Shown: piece by piece, positions 52,101 to 61,511 of the stretch
Layout: each line of letters opens with the position of its first letter
Numbering within the stretch: the stretch's first letter is position 1
NCBI RefSeq assembly: GCF_019977235.1
Contig: NZ_AP024646.1
Coordinates: 2,604,001 to 2,668,000 of the forward strand
Length of the DNA: 64,000 bases
Origin: Arthrobacter sp. StoSoilB5
GTDB lineage: Bacteria > Actinomycetota > Actinomycetes > Actinomycetales > Micrococcaceae
Direction: 5' to 3'
Notes under the pieces: generated by a model
The model's input: the letters and a program-made list of their open reading frames with translations, nothing else
What the model was told of the DNA's origin: nothing
Databases searched by the model: none
Made by a program: the position numbers and the translations under genes

Positions 52101-52961
52101 TTACCCCTTGACACCACCGGAGGTCATGCCGGCCACAAACCAGCGCTGGAATGCCAGGAAGATTGAGAGAACAGGGATGAAGGCAACGACGATGAATGCG
52201 GCGAAGAGTCCCCAGAAGCTACCGAAGCCGGTGGTTATGTATCGCACTATGCCGTTCTGCACGGTCTTCATGTCTTCTGTGGTGGCGAGGACAGTGCCGA
52301 CAAGGAAGTCGTTCCAAACGAACACGAAGATGAAGATGGCGACGGCAGCGATACCAGGACGGATGAGTGGGAGGATGATGCGCCACAAGATTTGCATGCG
52401 GGAGCATCCATCGATAGCGGCCGCTTCCTCGATCTCCACAGGAATATTCTCGATGAAATTACGTAAGAACAGGATGGTTTGTCCACAGATGATTGCCGTG
52501 TAGACGATGATCATCATGGGGTAAGTGTTGATCAATGCGGTTTTGACGAACATCGAGTACAGCGCGATAAAGACTACGATGGCCGGGACCATGGACAGGA
52601 CCAGAATCCCAGTCATCAGAGTTTCCATGCGGCGGCTCCTATACCTCGTCGCCACATACGCTGCGGGGATGCAAATGGTCAGAGCAAGAACGATCGAGCC
52701 GCCGGCATAGATGAGGGAGTTTGCGAAGAATCGGATGTTGGTCGAGGTCAGAAGGCCGACATAGCCCTCGGATGAGAATGGGGCCGGTATCCATCTTGGC
52801 GGGAATTCCAGTGTGCCTGAACCGGTCTTGAGTGACGTGGACACAATCCATGCGACCGGGGGGAGTACCACCGCTGCGGAGAGGATGATGTACGCCCAGG
52901 CAGGGACTGCCCGGATGAAACTGCCCAAGCGTCGTTGGCGGCGCGGGGTTGTGATGCTCAC
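52101..52961 (-). CDS. CUT1 sugar ABC transporter permease (MalG type)
   Basis: A 286-residue permease with six helices (first: AWAYIILSAAVVLPPVAWIV). The EAA loop reads EEAAAIDGCSRMQILWRIIL then PLIRPG, the docking site for the ATPase. It ends in the MalG-type FQRWFVAGMTSGGVKG. Its start overlaps the stop of the other permease by four bases. No ATPase gene is present in the operon, so a shared MsiK/MalK-like ATPase encoded elsewhere is expected, as is common in actinobacteria. Confidence 0.92.
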   Translation of the reverse strand: MSITTPRRQRRLGSFIRAVPAWAYIILSAAVVLPPVAWIVSTSLKTGSGTLEFPPRWIPAPFSSEGYVGLLTSTNIRFFANSLIYAGGSIVLALTICIPAAYVATRYRSRRMETLMTGILVLSMVPAIVVFIALYSMFVKTALINTYPMMIIVYTAIICGQTILFLRNFIENIPVEIEEAAAIDGCSRMQILWRIILPLIRPGIAAVAIFIFVFVWNDFLVGTVLATTEDMKTVQNGIVRYITTGFGSFWGLFAAFIVVAFIPVLSIFLAFQRWFVAGMTSGGVKG

Positions 52962-53890
52962 AAGCTTTCCTTCCGTCGGAAGCGAATGGCGACGAGGGTC
53001 AGGGCGATATTGACGGCAAAAAGCAGGATTGCCGTTGCTGAGGCTCCCGAGAGGTCAAACTTGTCGAACATCTGGTTGTAGACCCGCATGGACAAGGTTT
53101 CTGTAGACCCGATGGGGCCTCCTCTTGTGGTGACCAGGATGATGGTGACCATCTGCACATAAAGCATGAGAAGGACGACCACAACGGAGACGATGGTGTT
53201 GCGCAAGTAGGGCAGTGTGATATTCACAAACTGATGCCAGATGCCGCCGCCGTCCATTTTGAGGCTTTCCCGGAGCTCCTCAGGAATCGTTTGAAGGGCG
53301 CCCAAGAAGAGGAGCATGGCTTGCGGGTAGGACCACCAGGCTGTCATCAGAGTTACTGCAACCAGCGCACTGGTCGGAGATGAGAACACGTCAGTGGGAC
53401 CGAACCCGAGGGACTTGGTGATCGCTGAAGCCGGACCATAGTTGGGGTTGAGGAACCAGAGCCAGATTGTTCCTGCAGTGGCCTGAGACATCAGCCAGGG
53501 AAGGAGGAAGAGGCTCCGGACCGAACGCTTGAAGCGGTGAAGGTTGTTGAGCACGATTGCAGATAGCAGCCCCGCCGGCAAAGCGATAACCAAGGCCCCG
53601 AGCGAGAACACCAAGGTTGTCCATATGCGGCTCGGCAGGTCGGAGTCTGAGAACAATCGGGCAAAGGAATTCAGACCCGAGAATTTGCCAATCTGGTAAT
53701 ACGACGTCTCGTGTAGGGCCGTCCACGCTGTGTAGATGAGCGGCCCCACAAATACAAAGAGGAAGACGGCGCTGACCGGGAGGACGTAGAGCCATACCAT
53801 TCGATCCCTACGGACTCGGCGAAAGGTCTGGGTGCCTAAGGGAGACGTTGCGGTCTTGCGTGGGCTGCGGGTGGGGCTTTTGGTTGACAT
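52958..53890 (-). CDS. CUT1 sugar ABC transporter permease (MalF/UgpA type)
   Basis: A 310-residue permease. The first helix is VWLYVLPVSAVFLFVFVGPL. The EAA loop reads EELRESLKMDGGGIWHQFVN, where the usual AxxDGA is SLKMDGG. Later helices and RFRRKESL at the C-terminus fit the MalF/UgpA partner. The N-terminal tail is basic. It is the middle gene of binding protein, permease and permease; it starts 55 bases after the binding-protein gene. Confidence 0.92.
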   Translation of the reverse strand: MSTKSPTRSPRKTATSPLGTQTFRRVRRDRMVWLYVLPVSAVFLFVFVGPLIYTAWTALHETSYYQIGKFSGLNSFARLFSDSDLPSRIWTTLVFSLGALVIALPAGLLSAIVLNNLHRFKRSVRSLFLLPWLMSQATAGTIWLWFLNPNYGPASAITKSLGFGPTDVFSSPTSALVAVTLMTAWWSYPQAMLLFLGALQTIPEELRESLKMDGGGIWHQFVNITLPYLRNTIVSVVVVLLMLYVQMVTIILVTTRGGPIGSTETLSMRVYNQMFDKFDLSGASATAILLFAVNIALTLVAIRFRRKESL

Positions 53891-53945
53891 TATCTGTCCC
53901 TTTCAGGGGGAGCCTGATTTCCCAGGCTCCCCCTATTTCGGGCGG

Positions 53946-55202
53946 CTACTTCTTGTTGGCCGCGTCCTGGGCGGAACGAATAAAGTCGTTGCCTGATGAG
54001 CCGTTGAGAGTCAGCTTCTGCCCGGCTTGGGAGAGGCCAGTGGCAAGCGCGGTCCATGTGTTGGAATACGTGCGTGGTTCACTGTTGGTCTTGACGTAGG
54101 CCGCGATGTCGTTGACGGTCTTCGCCTCTGGAGTGGAGAAGAACGGTTGCTGGTAGGTGGCGGCACGGGTGGGTACCTCACCGCCGGTTGCCATCAGTGC
54201 ACCGGCTTCCGGCCCGGTCATGTACTCAATAAACTTCCAGGCAGCCTCGGTGTTTTTACTGCCGTTGCCGATGCCCAAGGTCCACCCAATGGTGGTACCT
54301 GTCGTGTCGCCGGTACTCGCCTTAGGCAGGGCCGTCCATTTGAGGTCCTTGTTCTGCGAGCCGAAGGAAACCGCTCGTTCTGTGCCCAAGACCGCCATTG
54401 CGACAGTGCCGCTCGCCATGCCGTCAGCTACCGTGCCGTACGTGTCAGAAACGACGTTGCTACCAAGAGCCTTTGCGTCCCTGAGCTTGGCCAGGAAGTC
54501 ACCAAACTCGTTGCCTTTGGCCGTCGCGAAATCAGCTTGACCATCCTTGTTCCAGATTTCCTGATCCACCTGGGACATGAAGCAGTTAAAGAAGGTACTG
54601 ATGATGGCCGAGTTGTCTGTGTCCGAGAAGCCCGTCCCGAACCCGGTAAAGCCAGCGGCAGCAGCCTTCTTGGCAACTTCAACAACCTCGTTGTATGTGG
54701 TCGGGACGGTCGCGCCGATCTGGTTAAGGATCTTTTGGTTGTAGTACAGGGCACAGGTTCGGTATTCGTACGGCACGGCAACCGGCTTGCCGTCGGGCCC
54801 CGCAAGAGTGTCGGTGGGACGCAGCCAATCAGTTACCTTCGAAGCGGCGTCAGGCAGCGGGGAGTAGACGCCGGCAGATGCCATCTGGGGAACGACGGGA
54901 GTGAACATCTTGAAGACATCAGGGGCCTGACCTGCTGCCGCGGCTTGCGGCAGTCTGTTCAACATGTCGCCCAACGAAACGACGGAGAGGTTGATCTTGA
55001 TGTCGGGGTTGGCCGCCTCAAACTTGGCAATGTTTTCCTTCAGTGCCTTTGAACGCGGATTAGCCTGGCTGGGATCGAGGAAGTCCCAGTAGTTCAGCGT
55101 CACGGGACCTTTGGGTTCCGAAGCTGAGGGTGAACAGCCACTGAGTGCAAGGCCGGCCACAACGGCTGTTACGAGCGCTAAGCCCCATCGCTTTTTGATC
55201 AT
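53946..55202 (-). CDS. Sugar ABC transporter substrate-binding lipoprotein
   Basis: A 418-residue extracellular binding protein of family 1. The lipobox signal is VAGLALSGC. The mature part begins LNYWDFLDPSQANPRS and includes PDVFKMFTPVVPQMASAG and EAAWKFIEYMTGPEAGALM. ATG at 55202 follows AGGAG; the frame is open to 55241. It delivers a sugar or oligosaccharide to the two permeases. Three operator elements at 55320..55376 lie upstream and tie it to the oxidoreductase regulon, so its ligand is likely the substrate of that pathway. Confidence 0.92.
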   Translation of the reverse strand: MIKKRWGLALVTAVVAGLALSGCSPSASEPKGPVTLNYWDFLDPSQANPRSKALKENIAKFEAANPDIKINLSVVSLGDMLNRLPQAAAAGQAPDVFKMFTPVVPQMASAGVYSPLPDAASKVTDWLRPTDTLAGPDGKPVAVPYEYRTCALYYNQKILNQIGATVPTTYNEVVEVAKKAAAAGFTGFGTGFSDTDNSAIISTFFNCFMSQVDQEIWNKDGQADFATAKGNEFGDFLAKLRDAKALGSNVVSDTYGTVADGMASGTVAMAVLGTERAVSFGSQNKDLKWTALPKASTGDTTGTTIGWTLGIGNGSKNTEAAWKFIEYMTGPEAGALMATGGEVPTRAATYQQPFFSTPEAKTVNDIAAYVKTNSEPRTYSNTWTALATGLSQAGQKLTLNGSSGNDFIRSAQDAANKK

Positions 55203-55319
55203 GAATTTCTCCTGTGAATGAGTGTGCTGATGTGGGAGCATGCCGTGCTCAAGCGACGCGTGCTAAATGCGGGGTTTCGACGGTGGGGAGAAGCCGATTG
55301 GTTCATCGAGTCTCTCCTT

Positions 55320-55376
55320 TGAGATCGGTTGCATTATTGGAAGTTGGACTGAGATCGGTTGCTGAGATCGGTTGCA
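55320..55376. promoter_or_regulatory. Triple regulon operator C
   Basis: TGAGATCGGTTGCA at 55320, TGAGATCGGTTGC at 55350 and TGAGATCGGTTGCA at 55363. The last two form the same tandem pair as operator A. It precedes the ABC transporter operon. Confidence 0.8.
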
Positions 55377-55532
55377 CTAAATTTAGGGCCGCAGGATGGC
55401 TCTGTCAAGGAAAGATTTGATATAGATCACGAACGGGCTAAATCCCTGACTCAGCCCTAGATGTTGACCTTTGAAAGCTGGAACCTTTCGCCGCCCACTA
55501 ACACAGGTTGAGCAGCCCAGAGTGAGCAGCCC

Positions 55533-55798
55533 GTGGCTTGGCGTGCTGGTCTGGGCGCTACGGGATTCACGTGTTCCGTTCTAGTCGCTTGCATCGTGAA
55601 CGTTACCCCCGAACTGGAACGTTGGATTCTGTTGCAGTTGAAACGTGTGGTCCCCCTCATTCTTGACGTCACCGACCCCTCGATCTCGGCTGCCGTTACC
55701 CAGGCACGGGACGTCATTTTCCTGATCAACACCGCCAGCATCAGCGTCGAATCGGACGCCTTGCAGGGACTCTCCGACCAGAAGTTCCGTGACGTCAG
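55533..55798 (+). pseudogene. SDR fragment
   Basis: A plus-strand frame reads VVPLILDVTDPSISAAVTQA then RDVIFLINTASISVES, which matches the second strand, NxxG-like and following region of a short-chain dehydrogenase (LDVTDPxSVxAA...LLINNAGI). The cofactor loop and active site are gone. It joins directly to the VOC fragment that follows in another frame. Confidence 0.5.
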
Positions 55799-56182
55799 TT
55801 CTACGCCGATGGGCTCGGGCTACGCCGATTGGATGCATGGACGTCGGGACCCTACGTAGGCAAACTTTACGGCCGTCCCGATGTGAAGGTCAGAGCCCTG
55901 ATGGTCACCACGGGTGACGGCATTTTCCGGCTGGAACTTGCCCAGGTCGAGGATCCTCCGCCTGCCGTCGATCCATCACAGGCACAGCCAGGAACTGCGC
56001 ATCTTGCCTTTGCTGGGGCTGACGTCGGGAAGGTGTTCGCCGACATGATGGAGCTCGGGTCCGGTGCATTGTCGGAACCGGTGGAGCCCGCTTCAGGCCC
56101 AAAAGCAGGAGGACTGCTGATCTACCTGCTCGATCCAGACGTAAAACAGGGTGGAATTAGACCAGGCACCAGGGTGGCAAGA
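55799..56182 (+). pseudogene. VOC-family pseudogene, relative of the gene at 51479
   Basis: Begins FYADGLGLRRLDAWTSGPYV and runs VGKLYGRPDVKVRALMVTT, GTAHLAFAGADVGKVF and LIYLLDPDVKQ, close to the intact protein at 51479..51931. The first 18 or so residues are missing. Near 56150 a frameshift separates LLDPD from VELDQAPGWQE, the family C-terminus. It cannot make a full protein. It is a degraded duplicate. Confidence 0.75.
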
Positions 56183-56484
56183 ATGCATCGGGTCCATGAA
56201 GCGCACGCTGAGTCTCCTCGATAGCCAGGACATCTCCGCCGAAGAATTCGATCGGATGGAAAGGTCTTGGCAGGAGGAGCGCCGCCATCTGATGTTTTTC
56301 TTGCGTGCGGACAGAAAGCAACGTTCCGTACAGTGTTATCCAAACGGTGTCCTACCTTCGGCGCGCAGCCCGACAAAGCTTGTCTACTTAGTGCCCGCCC
56401 CCGGAGCGCTTTCAAGTATCTCCAATAAGCCCCCTCCATCGACAAGTCCTCCAGCTCGCCCATGAGGGGAGGCGACAGCGGGCA
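56183..56484. other. Gene-free stretch
   Basis: No supported gene. A frame in the plus strand starting in the VOC remnant stays open to 56465 (SLLDSQDISAEEFDRMERSW) but has no recognised family. Confidence 0.35.
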
Positions 56485-57855
56485 TCAGCAAGCGATCACG
56501 TTGACAGCGAGGCCGCCGCGGGACGTTTCTTTGTACTTGCTTTTCATGTCTGCTCCTGTCTCGCGCATCGTCTTGATGGCGGTGTCAAGCGAGACGTGGT
56601 GGACGCCGTCTCCGCGCAGGCTGATCCGTGCAGCGTTGATGGCTTTGTTGCTGGCCATGGCGTTGCGTTCGATGCAGGGTATCTGGACCAGGCCACCAAC
56701 GGGGTCGCAGGTGAGGCCAAGGTTGTGTTCAATCCCGATTTCGGCGGCGTTCTCCACCTGCTGGGGTGTGCCGCCCAGAATTTCGCACAGCGCGCCCGCG
56801 GCCATGGAACACGCAGAACCGACCTCCCCTTGGCAACCCACTTCGGCGCCGGAGATTGAGGCGTTCTGCTTGAACAGGACACCTATGGCAGCTGCGGTGA
56901 GGAGGAAACGGATCACTGATTCTTCGGTGGCTCCGGGTGTGAACATCATGTAGTAGTGCAATACCGCTGGAATGATTCCGGCAGCGCCGTTGGTAGGGGC
57001 GGTGACGACGCGCCCGCCCGTGGCGTTCTCTTCGTTCACCGCCAGCGCAAAGAGGTTCACCCAGTCCACCGCACGCAAAGGATCGCTGGTGTCGTCTTTC
57101 GCTTGCAGGTCCGCCAGCAGCCGCGGAGCACGACGGCGGACCATCAGGTTCCCGGGCAGGTGTTCTTCCGTTCGGCTACAGCCGCGTGACACGCACTCTT
57201 TCATGGTTTGCCAAATGTGCAGCAGTTTTGCGCGGGTCTGGTGTTCGCTGCGCCAGACGCCCTCGTTGGCGAGCATGATGTCGCTGATGGCCAGGCCTTC
57301 ACGCTTGCAGTGGGCCAGTAATTCCTCGGCGTTGGAGAACGGGTAGGGGAGTTGTACCGCCTCGGGGAACGACTTTCCAACTCCGTCCTCGCCAACGACG
57401 AATCCGCCACCCACGGAGTAGTAGACGCGTTCGCTCAGCACTCTTCCCTGATTGTCGAAGGCTTGGAACCGCATTCCGTTGGGATGCGCCGGCAGTGACT
57501 TGCGCAGGTGGAGCACCACGTCCTGGGTTCTGTTGAACGTGATCATTCGGCGCCCTGCAAGCAGTATCTTCCTGGCCTCTGTGGCTTCGTCAACAACGCT
57601 GTCTGCCGTCAGTGTGTCTACGGTTTCCGGCGATTCGCCCATGAATCCCAGAATGACCGCCTTGTCTGAACCGTGCCCGCGTCCGGTAGCCCCCAAGGAA
57701 CCGAACAGTCCGGCATTAAGGCGATCAACGGCGTCGAACTTTCCTTCCCTTTCAAGGTCTTCGACGAACGAGCGGGCCGCGCGCATTGGCCCCACAGTGT
57801 GGGACGACGAGGGGCCGATTCCGATCGAAAAAAGGTCAAGGGCACTCAAAGCCAT
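56485..57855 (-). CDS. sdaA: L-serine ammonia-lyase (iron-sulfur, single chain)
   Basis: A 456-residue L-serine dehydratase, converting L-serine to pyruvate and ammonia. The N-terminal beta domain has [18 protein letters not shown], the family signature. The alpha domain carries the 4Fe-4S cysteines in [17 protein letters not shown] and [15 protein letters not shown], and then the conserved [15 protein letters not shown]. This is the fused single-chain form. ATG at 57855 follows GGAGGTATTCC. The last residues end [10 protein letters not shown], and the C-terminal Cys is the conserved one that occupies the active site in related enzymes. A LysR gene upstream reads in the same direction. Confidence 0.95.
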   Translation of the reverse strand: MALSALDLFSIGIGPSSSHTVGPMRAARSFVEDLEREGKFDAVDRLNAGLFGSLGATGRGHGSDKAVILGFMGESPETVDTLTADSVVDEATEARKILLAGRRMITFNRTQDVVLHLRKSLPAHPNGMRFQAFDNQGRVLSERVYYSVGGGFVVGEDGVGKSFPEAVQLPYPFSNAEELLAHCKREGLAISDIMLANEGVWRSEHQTRAKLLHIWQTMKECVSRGCSRTEEHLPGNLMVRRRAPRLLADLQAKDDTSDPLRAVDWVNLFALAVNEENATGGRVVTAPTNGAAGIIPAVLHYYMMFTPGATEESVIRFLLTAAAIGVLFKQNASISGAEVGCQGEVGSACSMAAGALCEILGGTPQQVENAAEIGIEHNLGLTCDPVGGLVQIPCIERNAMASNKAINAARISLRGDGVHHVSLDTAIKTMRETGADMKSKYKETSRGGLAVNVIAC

Positions 57856-57985
57856 GGAATACCTCCGAAGCAGGGTTGATAGGGATCTTCTACCAGCTTG
57901 GGTGGGAATGCGGCCAGCGTCTATCGGAAACTTTTGAACGGAACGTCAAGCAGAACTTAACAGTTCGCCTGATCGCCAACGCGCG

Positions 57986-58879
57986 TCACGCTTTCGGGCG
58001 GGCGTCGGTCGCTTTCCGCAGTTCGTCGACGACGGCGGCTACTGCCGGCGATTCCCGGCTGGCCGCCCGGTGCAAGACAATGATGTTGCGGCCGCAGCTT
58101 GGATCTACTCGACGCACCACCAGGTCTTCCGTTTCCCGGCCGAGGTTCAGTTCACTCATCAGGGCGACTCCGAGGCCACCACGGACCAACCCCAAGGTGG
58201 CCATCAGGTTCCGACAGTGGGCTATGACGTTCGGCTCGAATCCAGCGTCACGGCAGGTTCGTAGAACGAATCGCTCAAAAACGCTGCCTTCCTGGTCAAG
58301 GATCCAGCGTTCATCGGCGTAGTCGGCCAGCGTCGCTGCATCCGGGGCCTCCCGGTCCTGTGGTAGGCAGAGGATAATTTCATCGCGGGCCAGCACAGTC
58401 TTGACGAGCCCCTCATCCTGGATGTCGTGCAGGTCGTCCACCACTGCGACATCGATGTGCCCTTCTCTCAACTGGGCCACACTCTCGAACGGCTCAAGGT
58501 CGGACACGGTGACGTCGAGTCGCGGGTAGCTGGCCTGAAGGGACATGACGGCGGCGGGCAGCACCGTGCTGCAAAAGCTGGGGAAAGCGCTGATGGCGAG
58601 GTGTCCGCGGACATCTGTCTGAAGCTTCTTCAAGTTCGCCTCGGCTGCCTCAACTTCCGCAGCTATCCGGCCAAAATGCTTCACCAGCATGACTCCAGCT
58701 TCCGTCAGCCGCACTTTCCGGCCGGCGCGGATCAGGAGCGCCATCCCGGCCTCCCGTTCCAGCACGGCCAACTGCTGGCTGACCGCCGACGTTGTCATAT
58801 GGAGCTTGGCGGCAACGGCCGTCATGGTTCCCTCAACCTCAAGGGTCTTGAGTATTTGCAGGCGTCGGATTTCGAGCAC
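57986..58879 (-). CDS. LysR-family regulator
   Basis: A 297-residue LysR regulator. The HTH is MLEIRRLQILKTLEVEGTMT, then AAKLHMTTSAVSQQLAVLER. The effector domain starts near residue 92 (GHLAISAFPSFCSTVLPA). It lies between sdaA and the AsnC-like gene, all on the minus strand. The 130-base gap to sdaA and the same direction leave the target open; control of serine use or of the amidohydrolase pair is possible. Confidence 0.92.
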   Translation of the reverse strand: MLEIRRLQILKTLEVEGTMTAVAAKLHMTTSAVSQQLAVLEREAGMALLIRAGRKVRLTEAGVMLVKHFGRIAAEVEAAEANLKKLQTDVRGHLAISAFPSFCSTVLPAAVMSLQASYPRLDVTVSDLEPFESVAQLREGHIDVAVVDDLHDIQDEGLVKTVLARDEIILCLPQDREAPDAATLADYADERWILDQEGSVFERFVLRTCRDAGFEPNVIAHCRNLMATLGLVRGGLGVALMSELNLGRETEDLVVRRVDPSCGRNIIVLHRAASRESPAVAAVVDELRKATDARPKA

Positions 58880-58924
58880 GGGACCTCCCAGGGTTTAGGA
58901 CCACTTAACCTCAGAACTGAGGCC

Positions 58925-59929
58925 TCAGCTACTTTCCGAGGACGGGTGGACGAATCCCAGCGTCGCGGCCCCTTGTTCATCGATGAGCCGGCCGAGGTGC
59001 TTGCTCATCCTGAACACTACGCTGCGGTCAACGATGCGGGCGCTCGGCACAGCAGCTTCCATGGCAGCCTCGAAGCGCATGACATCGGACATTTCCTTCA
59101 GCCAGACGGCCACCACCAAGTTGTACTGGCTCGCGACGGCCAGAGCCGTTCGGGCTTCAGGAATCTTAGCCATGAGTCCTTTCATCTGCTGAACGTGCTT
59201 GGCGGCGGTCCGCATGAAGTACCAGGCGTAGACAGGCCAACCCGTGACCGTGCGTGCGACGTCCGTGCGTATCCGCAGCATGCCATCGGCGCGCATGCGG
59301 GCCAGCCCATCCGCGACGCGCTGTTCGCTTAGTCCATGTTCTGCGGCAATCCGGCTGACGGGGCGCCGGCCATCTTCGGCCAGGCAATGGCGGAGCGCTG
59401 CTTCGACGTCAGGGTGCACGGTCCGCGGCGCCCTTGCCCGTGGTGGGCGAGGGCGGGGGACCCTGGCTGCCTCCTGCGTTGTGAGGGCGCGGAGCCTCCA
59501 ATCGGAGGCCTCCATGACTACTTCGGTAACGAGATGCGTCTGGGTGTTCCTGACGCCTTCCAAGCCGCCGATGCGGTTGGTGACTGTGTCCCAGATGGAG
59601 AGCGGGGTGTCGGCGAGGACCGTGGCCAATAGATCCCGTCCGCCGGAGGTGTGGTCGAGGGTCATCACTTCCGGGATCTGTGCCAGTTGGCGGGCCACTT
59701 CGCCCGTTTGCTGGGGTTTGCACGTGATGTCCACCAGTGCCGATGCTCCGTCGGGGAAGATACCGGTGACCCATGCGAGCCCGCGTTCCCTCAGGGAGTC
59801 CCAGCGCCTGGCGAGGGTTACGGCGTCGACTCCGATCATGGGGGCCAGTTCACTCCACGGCGCCCGACCTTCGATCTGAAGAGCATGGATGAGACGCTCT
59901 TCGAGGGGATCAAGCATGTTTTCCGGCAT
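58925..59929 (-). CDS. Double Lrp/AsnC-family regulator
   Basis: About 334 residues with two AsnC-like units. Unit 1: HTH LDPLEERLIHALQIEGRAPW then LAPMIGVDAVTLARRWDSL, followed by a RAM-type ligand domain (ALVDITCKPQQTGEVARQL). Unit 2: HTH HPDVEAALRHCLAEDGRRPV then RIAAEHGLSEQRVADGL, followed by a second ligand domain (YFMRTAAKHVQQMKGLMAKI). Such fused forms are common in actinobacteria. ATG at 59929 is the family start; the frame is open upstream without similarity. It is divergent from the MFS-amidohydrolase operon and is its likely regulator, responding to an amino acid or derivative. Confidence 0.9.
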   Translation of the reverse strand: MPENMLDPLEERLIHALQIEGRAPWSELAPMIGVDAVTLARRWDSLRERGLAWVTGIFPDGASALVDITCKPQQTGEVARQLAQIPEVMTLDHTSGGRDLLATVLADTPLSIWDTVTNRIGGLEGVRNTQTHLVTEVVMEASDWRLRALTTQEAARVPRPRPPRARAPRTVHPDVEAALRHCLAEDGRRPVSRIAAEHGLSEQRVADGLARMRADGMLRIRTDVARTVTGWPVYAWYFMRTAAKHVQQMKGLMAKIPEARTALAVASQYNLVVAVWLKEMSDVMRFEAAMEAAVPSARIVDRSVVFRMSKHLGRLIDEQGAATLGFVHPSSESS

Positions 59930-60031
59930 AGACAACAGATTATCCACGGAAAGCTGCAATTTCATCAATTGGAAACACGGCACTTCCATGATGTTGTGAT
60001 CCCGTTCACTTCTCATCACATCGGAGCGCAC

Positions 60032-61486
60032 ATGCGTACAACGGCGCAGAAATCCACCACGGCGGCAGGAGCCGTCGGTTTCCTGGTGGTCATGGAGCTT
60101 GGCAGTGGCATACTTCAGGGCTGGCTGAATCCTCTGTTCTCTTCCATTGGTGAACACCATGGAGTCTCGGCAGCATCGCTGAATTGGATCAGCGCCGCCT
60201 ACTTGTTGGCGACAGTGTTGGTGGTCCCTTTGCTGTCCAAGCTGGGTGACATCCACGGCCACAAGCGGATACTCATGATCTCCACGGCTATCGTTGCCGC
60301 GGCTTCCGTCTTGGTTGCCTTCGCCCCAAACTACGAACTGTTCCTTCTGGGACGTGCTATCCAAGCCCCGCTGGCCGTTTTCCTCCCCTTGGAATTCGCC
60401 ATCGTCCATCAACGCGATTCTGAACGCTCCGGGCGAAGCATCGGCAGGCTCGTGGCGGCGTTGACCCTCGGCGCAACGATCGGCGGTTTCCTGGCCGGAT
60501 TTGTCCTCGACGCGACTGAGAGCCTGTCCATCACTCTGTTGATGCCAGCGATCTTCATGGCCCTGTGCGTCCCCGGCATCGCGTTCTTCGTCAAGGAAAG
60601 CCCGCTGCGGAGCAAAGGCCGGGTGGATTATCTCGGTGCTGCACTGCTTGGCGGTGGCTTGGCTGCTCTCCTGGGAGGCGCTTCAAATCTCTCAACATGG
60701 CCGCCGCTGACCACGGCCCTCGCGATGTCGGTCGGCATTGCCCTCCTGGCCGGCTGGGTGGTTTCAGCCCGCAGGACGGAACACCCCCTGGTGGACCTCA
60801 CCATGCTCCTTCGTGGCGGCATTGGTCTCCCGATTGTCGTCGCCTTCCTTTACGGCGCGCAACTGTTCGGCGCGCAAGCACCCATCTCCGTCTACCTGCG
60901 CTCCGATCCGGCCACGCTGGGATTCGGCTTCGGCGCTGCAGCCTCTGCCGCGGGAACAATGCTCAGCATCATGGCGCTTGCAGCCTTCCTGGGTGCCTCA
61001 TTCAGCGACCGGGCATCCCGGCTGATCGGCGGCCCACGGAGTGTCGCTCTTGGAGGAGGGCTCAGCGCCATCGCGTACGTCCTGATGATCCTTGCACCAG
61101 GTACCCTGGTGACCTTCGCGGTATGGCTCGTCATGGCCGGGCTCGGCTCCGGGTTGGTCAGCGGCACGCTCCCCACTTTGGTGGTCCAGCGCGCAGCAAC
61201 CGATTCAGTAGGTATCGCCTCGGGGCTATACAACACAGCCCGCACCGCCGCCGGAGGAGTCGCCGGAGCACTTTTCGCGCTTCTGATGGCAGCGCTCACC
61301 ACTCCAACCGCCGCCGGAACGCGGGCGGCCACCGAGCTGTCCTTCCACGCCGTCTGGTGGATCTGCGCCGGAGTCTGCGTCCTCTTCGCAGTGGCCGTGC
61401 TCTTCATCCGCCAAGCCCAGACCACACCGGTCGAATCAACCACATCGTCATCGAATGTCGACGACGTCCTCGAACCTGCCAACTAA
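60032..61486 (+). CDS. MFS transporter, drug:H+ antiporter-2 like
   Basis: A 484-residue major facilitator with about fourteen helices. The first helix is AVGFLVVMELGSGILQG. Motif A follows helix 2 (LLSKLGDIHGHKRILMIST). RAIQAPLAVFLPLEFAIVHQ and LGATIGGFLAGFVLDAT resemble the DHA2 group. ATG at 60032 follows GGAG; the frame is open upstream to 59651 but overlaps the divergent regulator and is not coding. It is followed 25 bases later by an M20 amidohydrolase, so it may import or export an N-acyl amino acid or a similar conjugate cleaved by that enzyme. Confidence 0.9.
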   Translation: MRTTAQKSTTAAGAVGFLVVMELGSGILQGWLNPLFSSIGEHHGVSAASLNWISAAYLLATVLVVPLLSKLGDIHGHKRILMISTAIVAAASVLVAFAPNYELFLLGRAIQAPLAVFLPLEFAIVHQRDSERSGRSIGRLVAALTLGATIGGFLAGFVLDATESLSITLLMPAIFMALCVPGIAFFVKESPLRSKGRVDYLGAALLGGGLAALLGGASNLSTWPPLTTALAMSVGIALLAGWVVSARRTEHPLVDLTMLLRGGIGLPIVVAFLYGAQLFGAQAPISVYLRSDPATLGFGFGAAASAAGTMLSIMALAAFLGASFSDRASRLIGGPRSVALGGGLSAIAYVLMILAPGTLVTFAVWLVMAGLGSGLVSGTLPTLVVQRAATDSVGIASGLYNTARTAAGGVAGALFALLMAALTTPTAAGTRAATELSFHAVWWICAGVCVLFAVAVLFIRQAQTTPVESTTSSSNVDDVLEPAN

Positions 61487-61511
61487 TTCACCTCGACACG
61501 AAGGATCAACA

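Noticed and set aside
59651..60031. N-terminal extension of the MFS protein
   Set aside because: It lies antisense to the AsnC-like gene and precedes the first membrane helix; GGAG and ATG at 60032 are better.
59930..60412. N-terminal extension of the AsnC-like protein
   Set aside because: It overlaps the MFS coding region antisense; the HTH begins right after 59929.
61196..61207. GCAACCGATTCA inside the MFS gene as an operator
   Set aside because: Lies within coding sequence, is inexact and single.
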